Source: CAYMAZ01 sp964428185 (lineage in GTDB: Bacteria > Bacteroidota > Bacteroidia > Bacteroidales > DTU049). From it: a DNA stretch of 17,341 bases. The DNA lies in NCBI GenBank assembly GCA_964428185.1, contig CAYRXH010000051.1:1-17341 (forward strand), in the 5' to 3' direction. Shown one piece after another: positions 1-7,242 of the stretch. Each line of letters opens with the position of its first letter. The stretch's first letter is position 1. The translations under genes and the position numbers were made by a program. The notes under the pieces are model-generated. The model saw nothing but the letters and a program-made list of their open reading frames with translations. It was not told the origin of the DNA and made no database searches.

Positions 1-477
1 CCTTTCCTTTATCGGATTACTTCTTATTATTTTGGGTTTTTCTGGACTATTTATTTCTCATGGTTCATTTTTTTTTTATTATTCTTACTTTATTTAGGAT
101 TTGCCATATTTCTTTCAATCAGAGGCTTTGAATTTGATTTTCAATCCAGCACTTTCAGACATTACTTTCATTGGTTTTTCTTTAAAACAGGAAAGTCTTA
201 TTCATTGCATCAGTTTCATAGCATTACCCTAACCTATCACAATGAAACCACGAGGATGAACAGCAGCGGGTGTTCACAGACATTTGAGATCAGGGATTTT
301 GAGATAAAATTTCATCCCGAAAAGGTGAAACCTTTGTTCATCAATCAGTTTAAACAATATTCACAAGCCCGGGAATATCTTCATTCGATGGCAGAAAAAA
401 CAGTACTCAACTTTGCAGATCATTTCGAACCTGCACTCAAAATGATGGCTGAGCATAGATACCAGCGAAGGAGATAA
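1..477 (+). CDS. Membrane-anchored hypothetical protein, 3' end (partial)
   Basis: The reading frame is open from base 1 to the TAA at 475-477, so this is the last 158 residues of a gene that begins before the window. A strongly hydrophobic, aromatic-rich stretch at residues about 11-40 forms one or two membrane segments. A soluble, probably cytoplasmic domain of about 115 residues follows, beginning near an RGFEFDFQ motif that I associate with small membrane proteins of unknown function in Bacteroidota; that family link is from memory and is inference. There is no signal for an enzyme active site. The gene converges on the Hdr-like operon with a 95-base gap, in which I see no clear terminator. 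A TTG at 205 could be read as a start but lies in the middle of the continuous frame. I am confident that it is a real gene and cannot give a function. Confidence 0.7.
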   Translation, partial: PFLYRITSYYFGFFWTIYFSWFIFFLLFLLYLGFAIFLSIRGFEFDFQSSTFRHYFHWFFFKTGKSYSLHQFHSITLTYHNETTRMNSSGCSQTFEIRDFEIKFHPEKVKPLFINQFKQYSQAREYLHSMAEKTVLNFADHFEPALKMMAEHRYQRRR

Positions 478-572
478 CATTCTGTTATTCCAAAATTCGG
501 TTGTTAAAAAAGTAGGTATTCACATGAAGCATACAGATTATGTTAAACAGCTTGTAAAGTATATTCAAACCC

Positions 573-2354
573 TTATTCAAGGATATTTTTCTCAAGCAGT
601 TCAGCAACATCCATTACAGGGCGATCTGCCACTGTTGAAAAGGTTTGCTCACAACGGGGGCATGCTGTAACAAGATAATCAGGGTTTTTTCTGGTGAGTT
701 TCTCAAAAGCATCAGCAGTAATTTTCCTTCTCTGATCAGATCGAATTCTCAGATTTGCCAGGCTGCCACCACAGCAAAGGGATTTTTTCTTTCTAAAAGA
801 AGTTTGGTCGGGATTTCCAAGATGTTCCAGCAATTTACGGGCGTTGTTATATTCTCCTAGTCCTCTTCCCAGTTCACAAGGGTCATGGTACACAAAAGTT
901 TCAACTGATTTTTTCAATCTGAGGCGTTTTGAGTCAACAAGCATTTTCAAAAACTCAGTATGATGAATCACATGCATTGGAAGCTCATATTGTTCACGGA
1001 ACATCTTTAAACAAATTGGACATGAAGTTACAAGAACCTTTGCTCCTGACGAAGTGAATAATTCAGAATTCTTCCGTATCATTTCCGCAGTTTGATTTGT
1101 TGCACCCAGCACTGACATGGGTCTGCCGCAGCATATACTGCCATCTTTGTCAGTAAATACATAGTTTACATTTGCCGTTAAGAAAATTGACTGAATTGAC
1201 TGAATGGTACCCGGTCGTAGATGTGTCATACAGCCTGCAAAATATACAACTTTAGCAGGGACATCAGGCGCAGTAACCATTGCATTTTCAAGATATGAAT
1301 AGTCATTCCTCAATTTAGGCATCATTTTCCGGCGGTTGAGATTTCTCAGATGAGCAATATCAATTTCCACGGGGCAGTAATAATTGCAGCGCTGACACAT
1401 GAGACAGTTGAATACAGGGTCTTCAAAGTTTCTTTTAAAGCGTAATTTCTGAAGATAATAAACAGCCTGCTGACCATGCATTCCGGCAGCATCAACCATT
1501 TGACAGATATTGATACAGATGCCGCAACTGGAACATGACTGGATTTCAAAATTTGCAAACCCTCTGATTTCTTTATCATTTTTAATCCCAAACCTTCGCA
1601 AAAAAATCAAAACTACTTCAGTAGGAATATGCATGTATCTTGAAAACGGAAGGATTACAAAAAAAGCCCCAAGTGCCGATGAATACAACCACCAAAGAGG
1701 GTATTCGAAATACCAAAGATTCATAAATGAAGCCATAACATTTCCGGTATTTTGAGTTAAAAACCCACCATTGTTATGAATTCCGGCAGTTGCACTTTCT
1801 GCAAGCCAGCGGAGCGGAAATATCAGCCACAGAAATATTCTTGCAAGACGGTCGAGAAATCTGTGTCTGGTGGTTTTCTTCATTCCGAAAAATGAGGAAT
1901 AAATTTTCTTGAAAACTGCCAAACCAACAGCAATCAATAATACAAGCAGAAAAAGATCCATAAAGAAGAAAAACCATTTATAAGGTCCAAATTCATGAAT
2001 ATCATGTTCAAAGAATTTGAAAAACACCGGGTCATAAGGTGCATTAAAAGGATACCTTGAAAACAGTTTTGACTCAACCGAACCACCGACAATCAGGAGA
2101 AACCAGAAAAAAGCAAGTGACATATGCATCAGTCCGAGGAAAAAATTTACTTTAAAAATTTTCCTATGAAGTAAACTTTCAGCAAAAACATCACGAATGG
2201 CTTTGAAAAGTTGAAAACTGAACAAACCGCGAATAAATTTGTAGCGGTCATTGACTTCAAGTTCATCAAGCCATTTAAAGTATCGCCAGCTGAGAATAAT
2301 CAGCAGATAAATCATGCCTATCAGAAAAGGAAGCACAAAGGGGTCAAAGTTCAT
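573..2354 (-). CDS. Membrane-bound HdrD/HdrE-like Fe-S oxidoreductase (NarI-like domain fused to 2x[4Fe-4S] and two CCG domains)
   Basis: This 593-residue protein joins three modules. Residues about 5-24, 68-90, 125-148, 168-185 and 214-236 are hydrophobic helices of a NarI/HdrE/DsrM-like domain. Candidate heme b ligands are His77 in the second helix and His242 just after the fifth. Next comes a dicluster ferredoxin domain with C274, C277, C280, C284 and C317, C320, C323, C327. The C-terminal half is HdrD-like with two complete CCG cysteine sets: C375, C408-C409, C445, C448 and C493, C527-C528, C565, C568, the family signature for noncubane [4Fe-4S] clusters. Such proteins exchange electrons between membrane quinol and a cytoplasmic partner. 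It is the last gene of the five-gene operon, and its ATG overlaps the preceding TGA by 4 bases, which suggests translational coupling. It resembles a fused DsrM-DsrK or HdrE-HdrD. The fold is secure; direction of electron flow and substrate are not. Confidence 0.88.
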   Translation of the reverse strand: MNFDPFVLPFLIGMIYLLIILSWRYFKWLDELEVNDRYKFIRGLFSFQLFKAIRDVFAESLLHRKIFKVNFFLGLMHMSLAFFWFLLIVGGSVESKLFSRYPFNAPYDPVFFKFFEHDIHEFGPYKWFFFFMDLFLLVLLIAVGLAVFKKIYSSFFGMKKTTRHRFLDRLARIFLWLIFPLRWLAESATAGIHNNGGFLTQNTGNVMASFMNLWYFEYPLWWLYSSALGAFFVILPFSRYMHIPTEVVLIFLRRFGIKNDKEIRGFANFEIQSCSSCGICINICQMVDAAGMHGQQAVYYLQKLRFKRNFEDPVFNCLMCQRCNYYCPVEIDIAHLRNLNRRKMMPKLRNDYSYLENAMVTAPDVPAKVVYFAGCMTHLRPGTIQSIQSIFLTANVNYVFTDKDGSICCGRPMSVLGATNQTAEMIRKNSELFTSSGAKVLVTSCPICLKMFREQYELPMHVIHHTEFLKMLVDSKRLRLKKSVETFVYHDPCELGRGLGEYNNARKLLEHLGNPDQTSFRKKKSLCCGGSLANLRIRSDQRRKITADAFEKLTRKNPDYLVTACPRCEQTFSTVADRPVMDVAELLEKNILE

Positions 2355-2686
2355 CGTTCAGCAAATTCTTTTTTGAGTAAAACAACAAGATGGCGGATAT
2401 TTACATCACGGGGACAAACCAAAGTGCATTTTCCGCAGAGCATGCAGTGTGCTATAAATTTCTTAACTTCTTCATAATTTCCCCTTTTGAGATTGAGAGA
2501 AATCAATCTGAAACTCATTTCCGTAAACTGAGAAGCAGTGCATGTCGAAGCACAACCTCCGCAAAAAATACAACGCTGAACCGAGGGTTCAATTAGTGAA
2601 ATACGTTTGTTTAAAGACCTGTCAGCAATATCAAGATTATATTGTCTGTCAGTATGTATTGAAAAACCAAATTTGTTATCAGCCAT
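2351..2686 (-). CDS. Small HdrC-like dicluster ferredoxin subunit
   Basis: This 111-residue protein is essentially one HdrC-type domain with two [4Fe-4S] sites: C39, C42, C45, C49 and C81, C84, C87, C91. The second site ends in Cys-Pro, as in ferredoxins. No membrane segment or other domain is present, so it is a soluble electron carrier subunit. It lies between the HdrA-like gene (12-base gap) and the membrane HdrD/E-like gene (4-base overlap), which places it naturally as the wire between the soluble flavoprotein module and the membrane module. It differs from the other HdrC-like protein of the operon in size and lacks that protein's long C-terminal extension. The role as linker is inference from position. 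Confidence 0.85.
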   Translation of the reverse strand: MADNKFGFSIHTDRQYNLDIADRSLNKRISLIEPSVQRCIFCGGCASTCTASQFTEMSFRLISLNLKRGNYEEVKKFIAHCMLCGKCTLVCPRDVNIRHLVVLLKKEFAER

Positions 2687-2698
2687 AAAGAATTCATA

Positions 2699-3718
2699 TC
2701 ATTGTTTGTTCAAATAGTTGTGAATGGTCAGTGCAGCTGACCTTGCATCGTTGATGGTTTCTTCAATTGTTTTTGGACCAGAAGCAGCGCCTGAAATAAA
2801 CACTCCATTCACTGCTGTTATATTTTCATTCATTAGTGGATGTGAAGACTTAAAAAATCCATTTTCATCCACTGGTAATTCAAAAAGTTTTGAGAGTTGC
2901 ATTGAATTCTTTGCGGGCTCCATTCCTGACATCAGAACAATATAATCGAGAGTCAGTTTCAATGGACGGGATGCAAGTGTATCTTCAACCTTTATCAGCA
3001 GTTTATTATCCATTGTTTGATTGACCTCTGACAATCTGGCTCTGATAAACTGAATACCATATTTTTCTTGGGCAGTCTGAAACATTTCCTCATAATATTT
3101 TCCAAACATTCTCAAATCCATGTAGAAACAATAAACTTCAGCATCGGGAAAATGCTCCTTTACTTCAATTGCCTGTTTTACAGCTGTTGCACAACACACT
3201 TTCGAACAATAGAGATTTCCGGTTTTTGCATCCCGGGAACCTACGCAATGAATGAACCCTATTTTAGTGGGCTTATTCCATCCTTCGGGCCAAGTATTTC
3301 TAAAATACTTCTCCAGATCTTCATTGGTAATCACATGTGGAAATATGCCATATCCGTATTCTTCCTTTCTGTGTGCATCAAACATTCTGAAACCTGTTGC
3401 AATTAAAACCGCATCAGCATAAAATTGTTTATTTTTATCTGTCTGAATTTTATAACCAGATCCATTTCTCTCAGCATAAGTCACTTGTGTGTTTGTATAT
3501 ACAGAGATGTTTGAGGTCTGTCTTGAAGTATAATCAACGATCTTGTCAGAAGGATCAAAATAAGGAAAGGTTTTATACCATTCCTTTACATGACCTCCGG
3601 TTTCTTTTTTTCTTTCAATTACAGAAATACTGTATCCAAGATCCACAAGCTGCGATGCTGCTTCCATTCCTGCAATTCCGGAACCGATAATAAGTATCTT
3701 TTTTTTCTTTTCTGTCAT
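2699..3718 (-). CDS. Short HdrA-like FAD-binding oxidoreductase
   Basis: The 339-residue protein starts with a dinucleotide-binding motif, GSGIAGMEAA at residues 12-21, and contains an ATG motif at 107-109 typical of the two-dinucleotide-binding-domain flavoprotein fold. The HdrA hallmark is clear: C158 in HCVGSRD, then C171, C175 and C176 (spacing C-X12-C-X3-C-C), the set that holds the unusual [4Fe-4S] cluster next to FAD in HdrA. The conserved YMDLRMFGKYYEE motif follows at 199-211. Unlike methanogen HdrA it has no N-terminal extension and no C-terminal ferredoxin domains, so it has the minimal length of sHdrA or QmoA. Those families use such a core for electron transfer without proven bifurcation. 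It sits 24 bases after the HdrB-like gene and 12 bases before the small HdrC-like gene. No hydrogenase, FlxABCD or MvhD partner is visible. Confidence 0.9.
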   Translation of the reverse strand: MTEKKKKILIIGSGIAGMEAASQLVDLGYSISVIERKKETGGHVKEWYKTFPYFDPSDKIVDYTSRQTSNISVYTNTQVTYAERNGSGYKIQTDKNKQFYADAVLIATGFRMFDAHRKEEYGYGIFPHVITNEDLEKYFRNTWPEGWNKPTKIGFIHCVGSRDAKTGNLYCSKVCCATAVKQAIEVKEHFPDAEVYCFYMDLRMFGKYYEEMFQTAQEKYGIQFIRARLSEVNQTMDNKLLIKVEDTLASRPLKLTLDYIVLMSGMEPAKNSMQLSKLFELPVDENGFFKSSHPLMNENITAVNGVFISGAASGPKTIEETINDARSAALTIHNYLNKQ

Positions 3719-3742
3719 AATTTTATTAAAGCTTCAGTATTT

Positions 3743-4813
3743 TTATATCTTCAAAACTCCGGGCTTTTCAGGGAATGATGTAATTTTTTGATCACCAACA
3801 ATATATTTGTCATCAGGATCATATTCATATCCCATTTTCTTCAACAGGGGTTCAACACTGACCTGATGCATCTGCAATCCAATTTCCCATGGATTATAGC
3901 CCAACACAAGACCTGCCAACTCTTCATAAGTTAACACAGGAATCCCATAGCCATCACCTCCATAAACTTTACCTTCCATCTCGGAAATAACATATTGCCA
4001 ACGATCTAAAAAATATGGACATCCGGGGCAATTTGCCACAATAAGGTCAGGTTCATAAGCATCCATTGAATCGAACTTCTTTTTTGTACAAGCAATTGAG
4101 TATCCTCTGTTAGCCTGTACCATATACTGACGAAATCCGAATCCGCAACATGTGCGGCGTTCAGGATAATCAATCACTTCACCGCCCCAGGCTTCAATCA
4201 TACCAACCAGAACATTTGAAAATTCTGCTCCTCCAATTGCTTTTTCAGGAAACATTTTTGCATAATGGCAGCCAATATGTTCTACACAACGAAGAGGTTT
4301 TCCTGTCAGGGCATTCACAAGCCTATACTTGGCACGATTTAGTATTTCCCAGCGAAGAGCATATATCACATCGCTCGGATGTGATAAAAATTTTGGTTTG
4401 TTAAACGTTCTGCCAGTGGCTTTATATAGCATCTCTCGGATTTTCTCTTCAACTTCAGGATGTTCATGCCAGGTTTCCAAAACCTCGTTATATAATCCGA
4501 AAGAAGTGACGCAGGATGGTATAAAATTTTCATAACCCGACTCACTCATAAGTGAAAACTGCCGGGCAACTATTGTCATTGTTGTTTCCAGAGGAACTAC
4601 ATCGCAATGATATGCTATCCCTGAACACGTGGTGTGATGCTTTTCATCCTTGATATCCTTGCCCAACTCCCGTTCAAGTATTCTGATAAAAGTTGTTTCT
4701 GAACCAGGCCAGAAGTTTTGACGGATACAACTTCTTGCATAGTAATAACTATCCAACGGAATTTCTTTCTGATACTTCTCCCAGATTTTTTCTTTTCCCT
4801 TTAAATTCATCAT
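3743..4813 (-). CDS. HdrB-like CCG-domain protein with degenerate first CCG motif
   Basis: The 356-residue protein has the two-repeat layout of HdrB. The second repeat is complete: C182, C222-C223 and C262, C265, enough for one noncubane [4Fe-4S] cluster. The first repeat is reduced: C29, then a single C63 in TTCSG where CCG is expected, and C101 in SCVTS where CxxC is expected, leaving three of five cysteines. No membrane segment is present. In classical HdrB the two noncubane clusters form the heterodisulfide site, so this variant probably retains only one or uses a different substrate. It overlaps the preceding HdrC-like gene by the 4 bases ATGA, a strong sign of coupling. Two consecutive ATGs (4813 and 4810) could each be the start; I give the first. 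HdrB family membership is secure; the substrate is unknown. Confidence 0.87.
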   Translation of the reverse strand: MMNLKGKEKIWEKYQKEIPLDSYYYARSCIRQNFWPGSETTFIRILERELGKDIKDEKHHTTCSGIAYHCDVVPLETTMTIVARQFSLMSESGYENFIPSCVTSFGLYNEVLETWHEHPEVEEKIREMLYKATGRTFNKPKFLSHPSDVIYALRWEILNRAKYRLVNALTGKPLRCVEHIGCHYAKMFPEKAIGGAEFSNVLVGMIEAWGGEVIDYPERRTCCGFGFRQYMVQANRGYSIACTKKKFDSMDAYEPDLIVANCPGCPYFLDRWQYVISEMEGKVYGGDGYGIPVLTYEELAGLVLGYNPWEIGLQMHQVSVEPLLKKMGYEYDPDDKYIVGDQKITSFPEKPGVLKI

Positions 4814-5523
4814 TTTTTATCTGAGTTATAAGAATAAATATGTTTAAAATATTCACAATCATGGGTTTTATCAAATTGCATTCCCATTTCTGCTGCCTTG
4901 CGCTCAGAAACTTCTTCAATGATCCTGAAACGCTCATTTGCTCCGGTCACTTCATATATCTTTTTCAACTCGTCCAGGTCTTCTTCAGGTACTTTTCTCA
5001 TTGCACCGCTCCCCTCCTGCTGATATTGGGCTCCCTGCTTCTTAAACACAAGGTTTATGTTATCAAGGACCCACTGCCAGTTGGGACCCTGCTCCGGAAA
5101 AAGATTCAGATGCAACTTATCACCCACCACACAATACCCGTATTCAACAATCCATTCACCGATTGAACGCTTAATCATCAACTGCTGTCTTCCCTTCTCT
5201 GATTCGGCAAACAACCCTGTATCCTGTGACAAGGCACGTAAAGCTTCAATAATAACTCCAGGAGTATTGTCTCGCGGACATCTTGTCTTGCATGACATAC
5301 ATTCACCGCAATACCAGATATAATTCGATTTCAATAGATCTATAAGCTGATTGTCATCATTCCGGGCAACTGTTTCCTGTACGGTTGCAGCCAGTTCACG
5401 GGGATCATAATCATAAAATGAAGCTGCCGGACATATTGCTGTGCAGGTGCCACAATGAATACAGGCATTTAGCGACTCCTTTATTCTCACATCATTTTTC
5501 AGTCGTTCTACCAATTCTCCCAT
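4810..5523 (-). CDS. HdrC-like ferredoxin subunit with long C-terminal extension
   Basis: This is the first gene of the Hdr-like operon and encodes an iron-sulfur protein of 237 residues. It carries two [4Fe-4S] motifs near the N-terminus: C21, C24, C27, C31 (CIHCGTC) and C72, C75, C78, C82 (CGECMSC). About 150 further residues contain no cysteine cluster motif and are rich in charged helix-forming residues; they may dock the HdrB-like partner. I start at ATG 5523 rather than the in-frame TTG at 5553 for two reasons: that TTG lies inside a good Bacteroidota -7 element, and an A/G-rich stretch immediately precedes the ATG. The stop overlaps the HdrB-like start by 4 bases. The role is electron transfer within the soluble HdrABC-like module; the partner redox couple is not shown. 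Confidence 0.87.
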   Translation of the reverse strand: MGELVERLKNDVRIKESLNACIHCGTCTAICPAASFYDYDPRELAATVQETVARNDDNQLIDLLKSNYIWYCGECMSCKTRCPRDNTPGVIIEALRALSQDTGLFAESEKGRQQLMIKRSIGEWIVEYGYCVVGDKLHLNLFPEQGPNWQWVLDNINLVFKKQGAQYQQEGSGAMRKVPEEDLDELKKIYEVTGANERFRIIEEVSERKAAEMGMQFDKTHDCEYFKHIYSYNSDKK

Positions 5524-5550
5524 ATTTCTTTTCTCTACTAAATTGATAGG

Positions 5551-5558
5551 CAAAAGTA
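5551..5558 (-). promoter_or_regulatory. Candidate Bacteroidota -7 element for the Hdr-like operon
   Basis: The minus strand reads TACTTTTG, an exact match to the TAnnTTTG consensus of the Bacteroidota primary sigma factor. I find no TTTG -33 box at the usual distance, so the match rests on one element. Transcription would begin near 5544, about 20 bases before the ATG at 5523. That would make an upstream TTG start at 5553 impossible on this transcript. Confidence 0.4.
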
Positions 5559-6241
5559 AAAATATTTGTTGGTTTTTAAACTATAAATCATAAACTAATT
5601 CATAATGTTTTATAGAAATAAAAAAACAAAATTATCAGAATGTAAGTTATAGTTTTTCAAACTAGATATTTTCATTGGTTTGTGCAAAAAAAACTCCCCG
5701 AACTTATACATCAGAAATATAAGTGCTGTCACCAATTTCGATTATCCAGTCTGTCTCTTTGAACTGGAAGAAGATCAATGCGATCATCCTAACACATGCT
5801 TTGTCTTTGCTCATTGTAGTATTTCCAGAAGGATTAATATCCCTTTTTATTATAAGATGATTGACTGGCTGCATGAACACTATTCTTTGCTTCATATTGA
5901 TATTTCATGGATCAATTTCGATGGGGCCATTTGTAGCCAAGTAGATTGAACTGGCTGAAAGCTAGAGCAACAGAATTTGGCTTGGTTCTGATCTTGTCAG
6001 TAGGCTTCAGAGATTGGCTATCGAGTAACAAAAGGTATTATGTCTTTCTTTATTAGTAGTCTGAAACCGCCAGACACAGTAAATTTGCATGAATACTGCA
6101 TAAAGAATTTATGAAAGTGAAAGGTACTGACTTTAAGAAAAAAATTGAACATAATTTTTACAATTTATGCTTGACAAATTTAGTGGTTGGAAGTAAAAAA
6201 TTCATGTTTGCACAGTCAAGTGTTGAAAACTATGCAAATCA
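5559..6241. other. Gene-poor intergenic stretch, possibly decayed DNA
   Basis: About 680 bases separate the divergently oriented Hdr-like operon and cyanophycinase gene. No known gene, tRNA or array is recognisable. The frames contain short open runs broken by stops: 5680-5949 (+), a 39-codon run at 5937-6053 in another frame, and 6111-6260 (+). One broken run, near 6006-6113, contains FFISSL, which faintly recalls a motif near the C-terminus of ISAs1-type transposases, and another recalls the start of a tyrosine recombinase. Both resemblances are weak. Composition and lack of long frames fit relict or non-coding sequence better than an intact gene. Confidence 0.5.
5680..5949 (+). CDS. Unrecognised 89-residue ORF, doubtful
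   Basis: An ATG-initiated frame of 89 residues runs to a TGA at 5947-5949. The protein is rich in Cys, His and aromatic residues and has no signal peptide, membrane helix or motif that I recognise. It stands alone, has no promoter match that I can see, and an antisense open frame of 63 residues covers much of it, so coding status is ambiguous. It may be a fragment of a degraded element. I include it only because nothing else explains this stretch. Confidence 0.2.
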   Translation: MCKKNSPNLYIRNISAVTNFDYPVCLFELEEDQCDHPNTCFVFAHCSISRRINIPFYYKMIDWLHEHYSLLHIDISWINFDGAICSQVD

Positions 6242-6260
6242 TTTGGGACGGAACATATAA
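6111..6260 (+). pseudogene. 49-residue ORF, possible fragment of a tyrosine recombinase N-terminal domain
   Basis: An ATG frame of 49 residues ends in TAA at 6258-6260. Its C-terminal half contains QSSVENYANHLGR, which resembles the helix typical of the SAM-like N-terminal domain of Bacteroidota tyrosine recombinases (a pattern like 'T-x-x-x-Y-x-x-x-L-x-x-F'). No catalytic domain follows; the cyanophycinase promoter overlaps its end. The likeness is short and could be chance. Confidence 0.2.
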
Positions 6261-6275
6261 TTATACGTAAATTTG
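6242..6275 (+). promoter_or_regulatory. Candidate Bacteroidota promoter for cyanophycinase
   Basis: TTTG at 6242-6245 and TAAATTTG at 6268-6275 match the -33 and -7 elements of the Bacteroidota consensus, with a 22-base spacer. Transcription would start near 6282, about 13 bases before the ATG at 6295. This is the only promoter in the window in which I see both boxes. Confidence 0.5.
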
Positions 6276-6294
6276 CACATTAAATTAAAGTTCA

Positions 6295-7191
6295 ATGAAC
6301 CTGATTAGCAAAAACAAAGGACACCTGATACTGATCGGCGGAGCTGAAGACAGAAAAGATGACAAACTTATTCTCAAAAAAATTGTTGCTCTTAACAACG
6401 CAAAAACTGTTACTGTAATACCTTCGGCATCATGCTATCCCACTGGGGTCAGTGAGGATTACTTCAATGCTTTCAGAAGTCTGGGCGTTGAAAACATACA
6501 GATTTTTGACATCCGCGAACCTGCTGAGGCTGATTCAGAAAAATATCTGAGAGAGATTGAAAGTTCCGACCTTGTCTTCCTCACAGGCGGGGATCAGGTG
6601 AAGCTTTTTCATGTTTTTCGCAACAGTGAACTTCTTGAAAAGTTGAAAGACTTGCATTTCAATCACGGGCTGAATATTGCAGGCACCAGCGCAGGAGCTG
6701 CCATTGCATCCAATCCTATGATCTATGACGGCAATATTCACGGCCTAAAAAAAGGGAGTGTACACTTTAGTGAAGGATTCGGGCTTATCAGAGATATTAC
6801 GATTGATACACATTTTATCAGCAGAGGTCGTCTGGGCAGGTTAACCCAGTTTCTTTGCACCGGAATTACATCCTATGGCATCGGGCTGGGTGAAAATACT
6901 GCCATCTTCATCCGTCCTGACAATACTTTTGAAGTGGTAGGAACCGGGATGATCACAATCGTTGACACAAAAAATGTTAGTTTTTCCAATTACAAGGATA
7001 TTCGCGAAGATGATCCTATTGTCATACATGGTATCAATGCCGGATTTTTACAGCACGGGAGTGTCTTTGACCTTAACACATGGAAGGTTGTTTCAGCGCA
7101 GGCGGAAACTAAAACAAATATTCAGGCGGCTACTTCTCCCGATGAGATCGTCATTGAACGAAATCCGGGTAAAAGATATTCTTCAATCTGA
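6295..7191 (+). CDS. cphB: Cyanophycinase
   Basis: This 298-residue cytoplasmic serine peptidase is predicted to cut cyanophycin (poly-aspartate with arginine side chains) into beta-Asp-Arg dipeptides. The family marks are all present: GGAED at 15-19, GGDQ at 98-101, the nucleophile Ser132 in GTSAGA (130-135), and DTHFISRGRLGRL at 171-183 containing His173. Glu200 in GLGEN fits the third residue of the Ser-His-Glu triad described for this family (S51-type fold). Length is normal for the intracellular form, and there is no signal peptide. The start is ATG 6295, just downstream of a good promoter. Cyanophycin synthetase, often adjacent, is not in this window, so the enzyme may act on polymer made by a distant gene or on scavenged polymer. 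The neighbouring GAPDH gene is 81 bases downstream with its own candidate promoter. Confidence 0.93.
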   Translation: MNLISKNKGHLILIGGAEDRKDDKLILKKIVALNNAKTVTVIPSASCYPTGVSEDYFNAFRSLGVENIQIFDIREPAEADSEKYLREIESSDLVFLTGGDQVKLFHVFRNSELLEKLKDLHFNHGLNIAGTSAGAAIASNPMIYDGNIHGLKKGSVHFSEGFGLIRDITIDTHFISRGRLGRLTQFLCTGITSYGIGLGENTAIFIRPDNTFEVVGTGMITIVDTKNVSFSNYKDIREDDPIVIHGINAGFLQHGSVFDLNTWKVVSAQAETKTNIQAATSPDEIVIERNPGKRYSSI

Positions 7192-7242
7192 TACTTTATT
7201 AGGTCTCTGATCTATAAAATACTACATCTTGTTACCTTTGCC

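Noticed and set aside
480..572. Terminator between the first partial gene and the Hdr operon
   Set aside because: No inverted repeat followed by a T-run could be found in either direction.
573..5523. Direct annotation of the operon as qmoABC or methanogen-type hdrABC
   Set aside because: There is only one HdrA-like subunit, it lacks ferredoxin domains, and the membrane subunit carries CCG domains that QmoC lacks; a specific symbol would mislead.
5578..5655. Nine-base inverted repeat AAACTATAA / TTATAGTTT upstream of the Hdr operon
   Set aside because: The arms are AT-only apart from one base and 60 bases apart; chance is sufficient and no operator family is suggested.
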